DNA of 64,000 nucleotides from Bacteroides intestinalis (lineage in GTDB: Bacteria; Bacteroidota; Bacteroidia; Bacteroidales; Bacteroidaceae): positions 62,001-126,000 of the forward strand of contig NZ_QRZF01000014.1 in the NCBI RefSeq assembly GCF_003464595.1, in the 5' to 3' direction. Made by a program: the position numbers and the translations under genes. Of this stretch, positions 8,946 to 16,846 are shown piece by piece (within the stretch, counting starts at the first letter, position 1; each line of letters begins with the position of its first letter). Below the pieces are notes generated by a model, which was not told where the DNA came from, did no database searches, and saw nothing but the letters and a program-made list of their open reading frames with translations.

Positions 8946-11792
8946 ATGAAAAGCGACCTATTAGCTTGCCGCCACATCGGCATCAGCGAGAAAGACGAAG
9001 AGAAAATGCTCCAAAAAATAGGAGTCGGCAGTCTGGATGAGTTGATAGATAAAACCATCCCTGCAAACATTCGGCTGAAAGAACCGTTGGCACTCCCCGA
9101 ACCCATGACAGAATATGAGTTCGGCCGACACATCACCCGGTTGGCGTGCAAAAACAAACTTTACACTACGTATATCGGCCTCGGCTGGTACAACACCATC
9201 ACCCCCGCCGTTATCCAACGGAATGTATTTGAGAATCCTGTATGGTATACCTCTTATACTCCTTACCAGACAGAAGTTTCACAGGGACGCCTCGAAGCAT
9301 TGATGAACTTCCAGACAGCTGTCTGCGACCTGACTGGTATGCCGCTCGCTAACTGCTCCCTGCTGGATGAGGCCACTGCTGCTGCCGAAGCTGTCTCTAT
9401 GATGTATACCCTGCGTCCGCGCGATATGCAGAAATCCGGTGCAAACGTCGTGTTTGTAGACGAAAGCGTTTTCCCTCAAACATTGGCAGTAATGACTACA
9501 CGCGCCATCCCGCAAGGCATCCAGATACGCACAGGAAAATATTCCGAGATGGAAATGACACCGGACATTTTTGCCTGTATACTGCAATATCCCAATGCAA
9601 GTGGAAATGTAGAAGATTACCGCACTTTTGTAGAGAAAGCTCATGCCGCCAACTGCAAAGTGGCTGTAGCCGCCGATATTCTGAGCCTTGCCCTGCTCAC
9701 ACCTCCGGGAGAATGGGGAGCTGACGTTGTATTCGGTACCACGCAACGACTTGGCACACCGATGTTCTATGGCGGACCGTCTGCCGGTTATTTCGCTACG
9801 CGTGACGAGTACAAACGTAACATTCCGGGACGTATCATTGGCTGGTCAAAAGACAAATACGGAAAGTTGTGTTACCGTATGGCCCTGCAAACCCGTGAGC
9901 AACATATCAAACGTGAAAAAGCCACTTCAAATATCTGTACCGCACAAGCGTTGCTGGCAACGATGGCAGGTTTCTATACCGTATATCATGGTCCGGAAGG
10001 CATCCGCACCATCGCCGAACGCATTCACAGCATTGCAGCATATCTCGAAAAGAACATCAACAAGCTGGGATACAAACAAGTGAACGAGCAATACTTCGAC
10101 ACCCTGCGTTTTGTATTGCCTGATACGGTATCTGCACAACAGATACGTACCATTGCACTAAGTAAGGAAGTCAACCTGCGCTATTTTGATAATGGTGACG
10201 TAGGCATGAGTATCGATGAAACCACTGATGTAGCTGCTACCAATATACTGCACTCCATCTTTGCCATTGCAGCCGGAAAGGATTGGACAAAGGCAGAAGA
10301 TATTCCCGTAAACAGCACTATCAATAAAACCCTGAAACGTCAGAGTCCTTATCTGACGCATGAGGTATTCAATAAATATCATACGGAAACAGAGATGATG
10401 CGTTATATCAAACGCCTCGACCGTATGGATATTTCCCTTGCACATTCCATGATTTCCCTTGGTTCCTGCACCATGAAGTTGAATGCAGCCGCAGAAATGC
10501 TACCTCTCAGTTGCCCCGAGTTTATGTGTATGCACCCGCTTGTTCCCGAAGACCAGGCTGAAGGGTATCGTGAACTGATAAATAATCTCAGTGAAGAGCT
10601 GAGAATCATTACAGGTTTTGCCGGCGTCAGTCTGCAACCGAACTCCGGTGCGGCAGGTGAGTACGCAGGCCTCCGCGTGATCCGTGCTTATCTGGAAAAC
10701 ATCGGGCAGGGACATCGGAACAAGGTGTTGATTCCTGCTTCGGCTCACGGAACCAATCCCGCATCAGCCATCCAGGCCGGCTTCACTACCGTGACTTGCG
10801 CTTGTGACGATCAGGGTAATGTAGACATGAACGACCTGCGTGCCAAAGCAGAAGAGAATAAAGAGGATCTTGCCGCATTGATGATTACCTATCCTTCCAC
10901 ACACGGTATTTTTGAAACTGAAATTGTCGAAATCTGCCGCATCATCCACGATTGTGGTGCACAAGTATATATGGACGGTGCAAATATGAATGCACAGGTA
11001 GGCCTGACAAACCCCGGTTCTATTGGTGCCGACGTTTGTCACCTGAACCTACACAAGACTTTTGCCTCTCCTCACGGTGGTGGTGGTCCGGGGGTAGGTC
11101 CTATCTGCGTAGCGGAACATTTGGTTCCATTCCTGCCGGGACATCCGTTATTCGGTAATCCTGTTAATGCTGTGTCTGCTGCTCCGTTCGGTAGTGCAGG
11201 TATCCTACCTATTACTTACGGATATATCCGTATGATGGGCACGGAAGGACTGACCCGTGCAACAAAAATTGCAATCCTCAGTGCCAATTATCTGGCAGCT
11301 TGTCTGAAAGATACGTATGGCATTGTATATCGTGGAGCTACGGGATTCGTAGGCCATGAAATGATATTGGAATGCCGTAAGGTACATGAAGAAACCGGTA
11401 TCAGCGAAAATGACATTGCCAAACGATTGATGGATTATGGGTATCATGCTCCTACCCTCTCCTTCCCTGTTCACGGCACGCTGATGATAGAACCTACGGA
11501 AAGTGAAAGCCTCAGCGAACTGGATAACTTCGTAAATGTAATGCTAAACATCTGGGAAGAAATTCAGGAAGTGAAAGAAGGCAAAGCAGATAAGGAAGAC
11601 AATGTATTGGTAAATGCTCCGCATCCTGAATACGAGGTGGTTGCCAATAATTGGGAACATAGTTATACTCGCGAAAAGGCTGCTTATCCGATAGAGAGTG
11701 TACGCGAAAATAAATTCTGGATAAACGTAGCGCGTGTAGATAATACGCTGGGCGACCGCAAGCTGTTGCCAACGTGTTATGGGTGCTTCTAA
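8946..11792 (+). CDS. gcvP: Glycine dehydrogenase (decarboxylating), P protein
   Basis: P protein of the glycine cleavage system, 948 residues. It decarboxylates glycine with pyridoxal phosphate and passes the aminomethyl group to the lipoyl H protein. The PLP lysine is K704 in HLNLHKTFASPHGGGGPG. The N-terminal half is the homologous non-catalytic-looking half usual for single-chain P proteins; length matches the fused form. The start at 8946 (MKSDLLACRHIG) matches the usual N-terminus; longer frames run back into the metallo-hydrolase gene. The H and T protein genes are not in this window. A strong terminator follows. Confidence 0.96.
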   Translation: MKSDLLACRHIGISEKDEEKMLQKIGVGSLDELIDKTIPANIRLKEPLALPEPMTEYEFGRHITRLACKNKLYTTYIGLGWYNTITPAVIQRNVFENPVWYTSYTPYQTEVSQGRLEALMNFQTAVCDLTGMPLANCSLLDEATAAAEAVSMMYTLRPRDMQKSGANVVFVDESVFPQTLAVMTTRAIPQGIQIRTGKYSEMEMTPDIFACILQYPNASGNVEDYRTFVEKAHAANCKVAVAADILSLALLTPPGEWGADVVFGTTQRLGTPMFYGGPSAGYFATRDEYKRNIPGRIIGWSKDKYGKLCYRMALQTREQHIKREKATSNICTAQALLATMAGFYTVYHGPEGIRTIAERIHSIAAYLEKNINKLGYKQVNEQYFDTLRFVLPDTVSAQQIRTIALSKEVNLRYFDNGDVGMSIDETTDVAATNILHSIFAIAAGKDWTKAEDIPVNSTINKTLKRQSPYLTHEVFNKYHTETEMMRYIKRLDRMDISLAHSMISLGSCTMKLNAAAEMLPLSCPEFMCMHPLVPEDQAEGYRELINNLSEELRIITGFAGVSLQPNSGAAGEYAGLRVIRAYLENIGQGHRNKVLIPASAHGTNPASAIQAGFTTVTCACDDQGNVDMNDLRAKAEENKEDLAALMITYPSTHGIFETEIVEICRIIHDCGAQVYMDGANMNAQVGLTNPGSIGADVCHLNLHKTFASPHGGGGPGVGPICVAEHLVPFLPGHPLFGNPVNAVSAAPFGSAGILPITYGYIRMMGTEGLTRATKIAILSANYLAACLKDTYGIVYRGATGFVGHEMILECRKVHEETGISENDIAKRLMDYGYHAPTLSFPVHGTLMIEPTESESLSELDNFVNVMLNIWEEIQEVKEGKADKEDNVLVNAPHPEYEVVANNWEHSYTREKAAYPIESVRENKFWINVARVDNTLGDRKLLPTCYGCF

Positions 11793-11813
11793 ATAGCACT
11801 ACTCATAAAAAAA

Positions 11814-11866
11814 GTAAAAGGGATTTCGCTTCGTTAGGAGGTTAAATCCCTTTTACCTTTTTATTG
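11814..11866 (+). terminator. Rho-independent terminator after gcvP
   Basis: A perfect 13-bp stem (GTAAAAGGGATTT at 11814-11826 with its complement at 11844-11856) is followed by a T-rich tail (CTTTTTATT). Confidence 0.88.
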
Positions 11867-12013
11867 TTGTGATCGTTCCTTGAAATTCTATTTCATCCTT
11901 AGTCCAAATTTCTTTGTTAATCTCGGGATGATAAATACTGTTGTCCCTTTCACAAAGGTTTATTTTAAGATTAGAACTTGATATTGCCGGACAACAACTT
12001 TCCGCCCGCTTCC

Positions 12014-12045
12014 TTTGTTCTTTCGGGAAGAATAAAGTACTTTTG
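12014..12045 (+). promoter_or_regulatory. Full Bacteroidota promoter, TTTG-N20-TACTTTTG
   Basis: TTTG at 12014-12017 and TACTTTTG at 12038-12045 are 20 nt apart, an excellent match to the -33/-7 consensus. The expected transcript starts near 12052, inside the first TGTTGCG repeat. Confidence 0.72.
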
Positions 12046-12048
12046 CAA

Positions 12049-12100
12049 TGTTGCGCGACAAAAACAGTGTTGCGTGATAAGCGCTTCATGTTGAAGCACT
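12049..12100 (+). repeat. Three TGTTG-led leader repeats
   Basis: Units start at 12049 (TGTTGCGCGACAAAAACAG), 12068 (TGTTGCGTGATAAG) and 12089 (TGTTGAAGCACTAAAACAC), spaced 19-21 nt. The junction of units 2 and 3 also forms a small hairpin (GCTTCA-TGT-TGAAGC). All lie between the promoter and the ATG at 12118. Confidence 0.55.
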
Positions 12101-12117
12101 AAAACACAGAGAATGAT

Positions 12118-13839
12118 ATGGAAGAGATAAAACAAGTGCCTTATGGCGTTTCCAGCTTCGTGGAAGTGGTGGAACAAAATCTATATTATGTGGACAAAAC
12201 CATGTATCTGCCCCTGCTGGAGCAGCAACCTCGGTATCTGTTCCTCATCCGCCCCCGCCGCTTCGGCAAAAGCATCTTCCTGGGCATGTTGCGGGCTTAC
12301 TACGACCTTGCCCAGAAAAAAAAATTCACCGCACGCTTCGGAAACTTATGGATAGGTAGCCGACCTACGCCGCTGCAAGGAGCCTTTCAGGTGCTGTACA
12401 TGGATTTCTCACGCATAGGCGGACAAGGAGAAGGACTGTCGCAGAACTTCAACGATTATTGCAGTATGTGTGTGGATAACTTCGCTTCCATCTACGAATC
12501 ACACTACTATCCCGGATTTGTCCGGGAAATGAAGGAACAATCCGGCTTCAGAAATAAGCTAAACTATCTGGACATGAAGGCCAAAGAAACAGATGCCCGC
12601 CTCTACCTCATCATCGATGAATACGACAACTTTACCAATGTAGTACTCAACGAAGAAGGCGAAGGCGTTTATCATGCCATCACCCACGCCAGCGGATTCT
12701 ATCGTGAAGTCTTCAAGAAGTTCAAGGGTATGTTTGAGCGCATCTTCATGATAGGTGTTAGCCCCGTTACTTTAGACGACCTGAGCAGTGGATTCAACAT
12801 CGGATGGAATATCAGTACCGAACCCTTATTCAACATGATGCTGGGATTCAGCGAAATGGACGTACGTGCGATTTTGCAATATTACAAGGATGCCGGAGAG
12901 CACAACGGCGACGTGGATACCATGATTTCAGAAATGAAACCCTGGTACGACAACTACTGCTTCGCCAAAGCGAGTTTGGAACGCGATCCGAAGATGTTCA
13001 ACTGTGACATGGTGTTCTATTACCTCCGTAATTACATGAATTATGGCGCTTCACCCGAACAAATGATAGACCCTAACACCCGCACCGACTACAACAAAAT
13101 GAAGAAACTCATCCAGCTGGACAAGTTGGACGGTGACCGCAAGGGTGTGTTGCGCCGCATCACCGAGGAGGGACAGATCATAACCAACCTTGCCACCTCC
13201 TTCCCCGCCGAGCAAATTGCCAAGGCGGAGATATTCCCCAGCCTGCTCTTCTATTACGGGATGCTTACCATCACTGGAACAGACGGCGACCAGTTGGTAC
13301 TGAGCATCCCCAACAACAATGTGCGCAAGCAGTACTACGAATATTTGCTCGAAAGTTATCAAAGTGAAAACTACATCGACTTGAGCAGACTGCGCACCAT
13401 CTATAAAGATATGGCATACTATGGCAACTGGCGACAATCACTCGAATTCATCGCACAAGCCTACAAGAACAATTCCTCCGTGCGCAGCCTCATCGAGGGT
13501 GAACGAAACATACAAGGTTTCTTCACCGCCTACCTCAGTATCAGCGCCTACTACCTCACCGCCCCTGAAGTGGAACTGAACCACGGCTTCTGCGACATGT
13601 TCCTCATGCCCGACCTGCAACATTACCCCGAGGTGGCTCACAGCTACATCCTGGAACTGAAGTATTTGCCGACAAAAGACTATGATAGTAAAGGCAAACA
13701 ACAGTGGCTGGATGCCGTAGACCAAATACACGGCTATGCCCAAGGTCCACGGGTGCAACAACTGACACAGGGCACGCAGTTGCACTGTATCGTGATGCAA
13801 TTCAGCGGATGGGAGATGGTAAGAGCGGAGGAAGTATAA
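12118..13839 (+). CDS. AAA-ATPase-like protein with C-terminal PD-(D/E)XK domain
   Basis: Cytoplasmic protein of 573 residues. The N-terminal part is the 'AAA-ATPase_like' domain (PF09820): the opening VPYGVSSFVEVVEQNLYYVD, a P-loop variant RPRRFGKSIFL, and Walker B LYLIIDEYDNF. The C-terminal part looks like the PDDEXK_9 nuclease-fold domain (PF08011), with acidic HGFCDMFLMPD and the ELK core in SYILELKYLP. Genes of this type are multi-copy in Bacteroides and Prevotella genomes, and their function is not known; a defence or mobile-element role is often guessed. The length is normal and no frame damage is visible. It is monocistronic by its own promoter. Confidence 0.85.
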   Translation: MEEIKQVPYGVSSFVEVVEQNLYYVDKTMYLPLLEQQPRYLFLIRPRRFGKSIFLGMLRAYYDLAQKKKFTARFGNLWIGSRPTPLQGAFQVLYMDFSRIGGQGEGLSQNFNDYCSMCVDNFASIYESHYYPGFVREMKEQSGFRNKLNYLDMKAKETDARLYLIIDEYDNFTNVVLNEEGEGVYHAITHASGFYREVFKKFKGMFERIFMIGVSPVTLDDLSSGFNIGWNISTEPLFNMMLGFSEMDVRAILQYYKDAGEHNGDVDTMISEMKPWYDNYCFAKASLERDPKMFNCDMVFYYLRNYMNYGASPEQMIDPNTRTDYNKMKKLIQLDKLDGDRKGVLRRITEEGQIITNLATSFPAEQIAKAEIFPSLLFYYGMLTITGTDGDQLVLSIPNNNVRKQYYEYLLESYQSENYIDLSRLRTIYKDMAYYGNWRQSLEFIAQAYKNNSSVRSLIEGERNIQGFFTAYLSISAYYLTAPEVELNHGFCDMFLMPDLQHYPEVAHSYILELKYLPTKDYDSKGKQQWLDAVDQIHGYAQGPRVQQLTQGTQLHCIVMQFSGWEMVRAEEV

Positions 13840-13874
13840 TCCCTATCATCAATGGCATATTATCTATCCCCCCA

Positions 13875-14528
13875 ATGAATACAACCCGAAACAGAAAAAG
13901 TAGCGGACTTTTTTACACCAAAGGAGAAGAAAGAATAAATACACTGTCACATGCCGCAGGCATTCTGATGGGTATCATTGTGGGCACACTGTTTCTCATA
14001 AAAAGCAACGGAGAATTTTGGGCAACGTTTGGCATCTGCCTTTACTTGTTCGGCATGCTGGGTTCTTACATCTCTTCTACCCTTTATCACGCACTGAGAT
14101 ATCATAATCCCTGGAAGAAACGATTACGGAATTGGGATCACGCAGCTATCTACTGGCATATTGCAGGTAGTTATTCGCCTATTACACTAATTGCACTGCG
14201 AAGTGAGGGTGCCTGGGGATGGGGGTTATTCGGTTTCGTCTGGCTATGCGCCATCATCGGTACCATTGTGAGTTTCCGTGAAATGGAGGAACACAGTAAT
14301 GTGGAAACCATTTGTTTCATTGTCATGGGCTTGTCCGTACTGGTTGCTTTCAAACCGCTATATGCCATTGCCGAAGGAACTTGTTACTGGATGATTGCCG
14401 AAGGTGTATGCTACATCACCGGAGCAGTATTTTACTCTTTCCGACAGCGATATATGCATTCCGTTTTTCACTTCTTTGTATTGGCAGGGTCGGCATGCCA
14501 CATGGTGGCGGTATGGCTCATTCTATAA
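13875..14528 (+). CDS. Hemolysin III / PAQR family membrane protein
   Basis: Integral membrane protein of 217 residues with about seven hydrophobic segments. The start at 13875 lets the protein begin MNTTRNRKSSGLFYTKGEERINTLSHAAG, which carries the family's N-terminal motif; longer frames read back through the previous gene. Family features are SSTLYHAL, WDHAAIYWHIAGSYSPIT and the final HSVFHFFVLAGSACHMVAV, whose Ser, Asp and His residues form the zinc site of PAQR proteins. Despite the name, hemolytic activity is doubtful; roles in membrane lipid homeostasis have been proposed for relatives. Confidence 0.9.
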   Translation: MNTTRNRKSSGLFYTKGEERINTLSHAAGILMGIIVGTLFLIKSNGEFWATFGICLYLFGMLGSYISSTLYHALRYHNPWKKRLRNWDHAAIYWHIAGSYSPITLIALRSEGAWGWGLFGFVWLCAIIGTIVSFREMEEHSNVETICFIVMGLSVLVAFKPLYAIAEGTCYWMIAEGVCYITGAVFYSFRQRYMHSVFHFFVLAGSACHMVAVWLIL

Positions 14529-14592
14529 AAGTTAATCTGCTAAAATACATTAATTAAAGTCTCTATTCCTTGCTTTTCTCATCAGCATCATT

Positions 14593-14600
14593 TACGTTTG
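14593..14600 (+). promoter_or_regulatory. -7 element (TACGTTTG) of the ABC transporter operon
   Basis: TACGTTTG matches TAnnTTTG and is followed directly by a palindrome at 14602-14625, so a repressor bound there would cover the transcription start. Confidence 0.6.
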
Positions 14601-14601
14601 C

Positions 14602-14625
14602 AGTGTTGTACATCAGTGCAACACT
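14602..14625. promoter_or_regulatory. Candidate GntR (YtrA-type) operator
   Basis: A 24-bp palindrome, AGTGTTG-TAC at the left and GTG-CAACACT at the right, pairs at 9 of 12 positions. It lies between the -7 element and the ATG at 14635. The operon encodes its own GntR-type regulator (16247), which makes autoregulation through this site likely. Confidence 0.55.
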
Positions 14626-14634
14626 AAAGAAGTT

Positions 14635-15462
14635 ATGATAAAGATAGAGAATATAAGCTACGGCTATAAGCCTAAACAACCTATTTTCAACGATATATCT
14701 TTGGAAGTAGGTAATGGTATATATGGACTATTGGGAGAAAACGGTGTAGGAAAAACCACACTGATACATCTCATCTGCGGACTTCTTTTCCCATGGAAAG
14801 GTGAGTGTAAAATCGATAATTGTAATTCTGTCCAAAGAAGTCCGGAATTACTGTGCCACTACTTCTTTTTGCCGGAAGAGATGCAGATGCCCACTGAAAG
14901 CATCTATCAGTTCGCCGCCCGCCATTCCGTATTCTATCCCCGTTTCAGCCGCAAGGATTTCGAACAGAACCTGGAAGAATTGCACATCGATGGAAAACAG
15001 AAACTTTCCGCCGTCTCCTACGGACAACAGAAGAAAGCGATGCTGGCGTATGCCTTAGCCCTGCACACTCCCCTCACCCTGCTCGACGAACCTACCAACG
15101 GACTGGATATCACCTCCCGGCAAGCCTTGAAACGTATCATCAGTCGCACCGTGGATGATGAAAGCACCTTGTTCATCTCCACTCATCAGGCACACGATTT
15201 CGAAAACTTGTTGGATCACCTCATCATCCTCAGCGAAGGCGAAATCTTACTGAACCGCTCACTGGATGAAATCAGCGAACGGCTGCTTTTTGCCCGCACA
15301 GCCTATCTACCCGAAGATAGCCTTTATAGCGAACAAGACCTGCATGGCTACTTCTCCATCCTACCTAATGAAGAGGGAGAAGAGAATACACCGGACATTG
15401 AACTACTGTATAAGGCAGCGCTGCAAGTACCGGAGAAAATAAAAATGATATGGAACGAATAA
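14635..15462 (+). CDS. ABC transporter ATP-binding protein
   Basis: Cytoplasmic ATPase subunit of 275 residues. Walker A is GENGVGKTT, the signature is VSYGQQKKAMLA (a variant of LSGGQ), Walker B is LTLLDEPTNGLD, and the switch histidine is in FISTHQAHDFE. The shape of the operon (ATPase, membrane protein, GntR regulator) matches the YtrA/bcrA-like exporters often linked to cell-envelope stress or antimicrobial peptides. The substrate is unknown. The permease gene starts 16 nt downstream. Confidence 0.92.
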   Translation: MIKIENISYGYKPKQPIFNDISLEVGNGIYGLLGENGVGKTTLIHLICGLLFPWKGECKIDNCNSVQRSPELLCHYFFLPEEMQMPTESIYQFAARHSVFYPRFSRKDFEQNLEELHIDGKQKLSAVSYGQQKKAMLAYALALHTPLTLLDEPTNGLDITSRQALKRIISRTVDDESTLFISTHQAHDFENLLDHLIILSEGEILLNRSLDEISERLLFARTAYLPEDSLYSEQDLHGYFSILPNEEGEENTPDIELLYKAALQVPEKIKMIWNE

Positions 15463-15478
15463 ATCATAAGAAGAAATT

Positions 15479-16243
15479 ATGAATACGACTTTTAATCTGA
15501 AACGTTTCTTCCTATTGGAGAAATACAAGAAGCAAGAAACCGGAAAACACTTATTATGGAGTGCAGGTGTCGTTCTGGGGATTTGCCTTCTCTGTATGAT
15601 GTATGATATTAATAAAGGAGCAAGTTTCTATACAGAACAGACGCAAGCCGCATCCTTGAGTCGCTATACTTTGTGGTTCCTCTGCATCGCTCCTTGCCTG
15701 CTGGAAGCAAGTATCTCCAAGCATAACTTCACACTCTATCTGCTGCTACCCGCTTCTGCTTTGGAAAAGTTCATGCATTTATGGCTGAAATATATACTCA
15801 TACTTCCACTATTCTGTGCCCTGATAATTGTGGTTCTCAAAGGAGTATTCATATTGTCAGGCATCGACTATCTACAACACTTCGGGAATCTTATCGAACC
15901 TTACGTAGTCAATAAAGACCAACTATTGACATACAGTCTGCTACAGGGTATCTTCTTCATCGGCTGTATTGCCTTTAAGCGCCAAAAAATGATAAGTGCT
16001 TTTATCGTCGTATGCCTCTGCCTCACCATCATGCTGGGGCTCACCGCACTCATGACAATATGTGCCCCCGCTGACTCTCATGGATATTGGATGTCAAATA
16101 TTATAGCTTATCCGATATATAATTTCCCGGTATCTCCCACGGGAGAAGCCATCATCGCTTTCTGCAACTATGCCACTCCCCCGTTATTTATCATCGGAAC
16201 ATGGGTATCAGCCTACTTCCTGCTCAAAGAAAAACAACTGTAA
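15479..16243 (+). CDS. ABC transporter membrane subunit (putative)
   Basis: Integral membrane protein of 254 residues with about six hydrophobic segments (around residues 23-42, 59-75, 94-118, 155-165, 172-195 and 223-245). It has no clear catalytic motif. Its position, 16 nt after an ABC ATPase gene and 3 nt before a GntR regulator gene, makes it the permease partner. It is not similar enough to a named family to assign a substrate. Confidence 0.8.
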   Translation: MNTTFNLKRFFLLEKYKKQETGKHLLWSAGVVLGICLLCMMYDINKGASFYTEQTQAASLSRYTLWFLCIAPCLLEASISKHNFTLYLLLPASALEKFMHLWLKYILILPLFCALIIVVLKGVFILSGIDYLQHFGNLIEPYVVNKDQLLTYSLLQGIFFIGCIAFKRQKMISAFIVVCLCLTIMLGLTALMTICAPADSHGYWMSNIIAYPIYNFPVSPTGEAIIAFCNYATPPLFIIGTWVSAYFLLKEKQL

Positions 16244-16246
16244 GCT

Positions 16247-16615
16247 ATGGAGTTTAAAACCAATAAACCAATATACCAACAGATCGTAGACTTCTGTTTC
16301 AGCAAGATACTCACCCGGGAATGGCGAGCGGAAGAGCGGGTAGTCTCGGTCAGGGAGCTTTCTACACAGCTTGCCGTGAATTCGCGCACCGTAATGAAAG
16401 CCTACGAATACCTACAGGCGGAAGACATTATTTATCCGGAGCGGGGTATGGGCTTCTATCTGGCAAAGGATGCGGTGAAGAAAGTGATGAAGATACAGAA
16501 GAAAGAATTCTTCGACAACCAACTGGCCGATGTATTCCTAAACATGGAGTTACTCGGCATCAGCATAGATGAAGTGATAGAACGATATAATAAACTTAAA
16601 AACAGCAGTTCATGA
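16247..16615 (+). CDS. GntR family regulator, YtrA subfamily
   Basis: Short GntR regulator of 122 residues. A winged helix-turn-helix occupies about residues 5-72, with the family pattern PIYQQIVDFCFSKILTREW, VVSVRELSTQLAVNSRTVMKAYEYL and IYPERGMGFYLA. Only a short helical tail follows, as in YtrA-type regulators that work as dimers and respond through an adjacent ABC transporter operon. The gene lies third in that operon, so it probably represses its own promoter at 14593-14625. Its stop overlaps the start of the next small gene (ATGA). Confidence 0.9.
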   Translation: MEFKTNKPIYQQIVDFCFSKILTREWRAEERVVSVRELSTQLAVNSRTVMKAYEYLQAEDIIYPERGMGFYLAKDAVKKVMKIQKKEFFDNQLADVFLNMELLGISIDEVIERYNKLKNSSS

Positions 16616-16725
16616 AGAGATACGCAAAGACAGCATTATTGATTACCTTCGGACTCCTCTTCGTGCTCATCATAGTCAAAGTTTTTACTCTGATGTACGA
16701 ACTGAATTCCGCTGTACAGTCTTAA
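16612..16725 (+). CDS. 37-residue single-span membrane peptide
   Basis: A small frame starts with ATG at 16612, overlapping the GntR stop in an ATGA junction, and ends with TAA at 16725. The peptide starts MKRYAKTALL and has one hydrophobic segment (about residues 8-28) and a short polar end (YELNSAVQS). The tight coupling to the regulator gene and the clean single-span layout support translation. It may be a small subunit or modulator of the ABC transporter, but that is inference from position. It resembles no family I can name. Confidence 0.6.
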   Translation: MKRYAKTALLITFGLLFVLIIVKVFTLMYELNSAVQS

Positions 16726-16846
16726 CTTTTACAGCCTCGACGCCGAAAGTATAAACATCTGAAATACAAATTAAAGAATCTTCCCTAACAGGGAGGAGTG
16801 CCTTCTACATCTCTAATCAAACAGTAATCTACTAACAGGAACGAAT

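Larger units (their letters stand above)
11867..12117. other. Leader/intergenic region before the AAA/PD-(D/E)XK gene
   Basis: Together with the terminator this makes a 325-bp gap. No gene is supported in 11867-12010. The rest holds a strong promoter (12014-12045) and a set of three related leader units starting TGTTG (12049, 12068, 12089). Confidence 0.6.

Noticed and set aside
8288..11792. Metallo-hydrolase and gcvP as one fused or bifunctional gene
   Set aside because: The frame that seems to join them is just an early ATG inside the first gene in another frame; the true gcvP start is at 8946.
12118..13839. AAA/PD-(D/E)XK protein as an abortive-infection or defence system
   Set aside because: Possible, but there is no partner gene, and the window shows no other defence genes around it; naming a defence role would be a guess.
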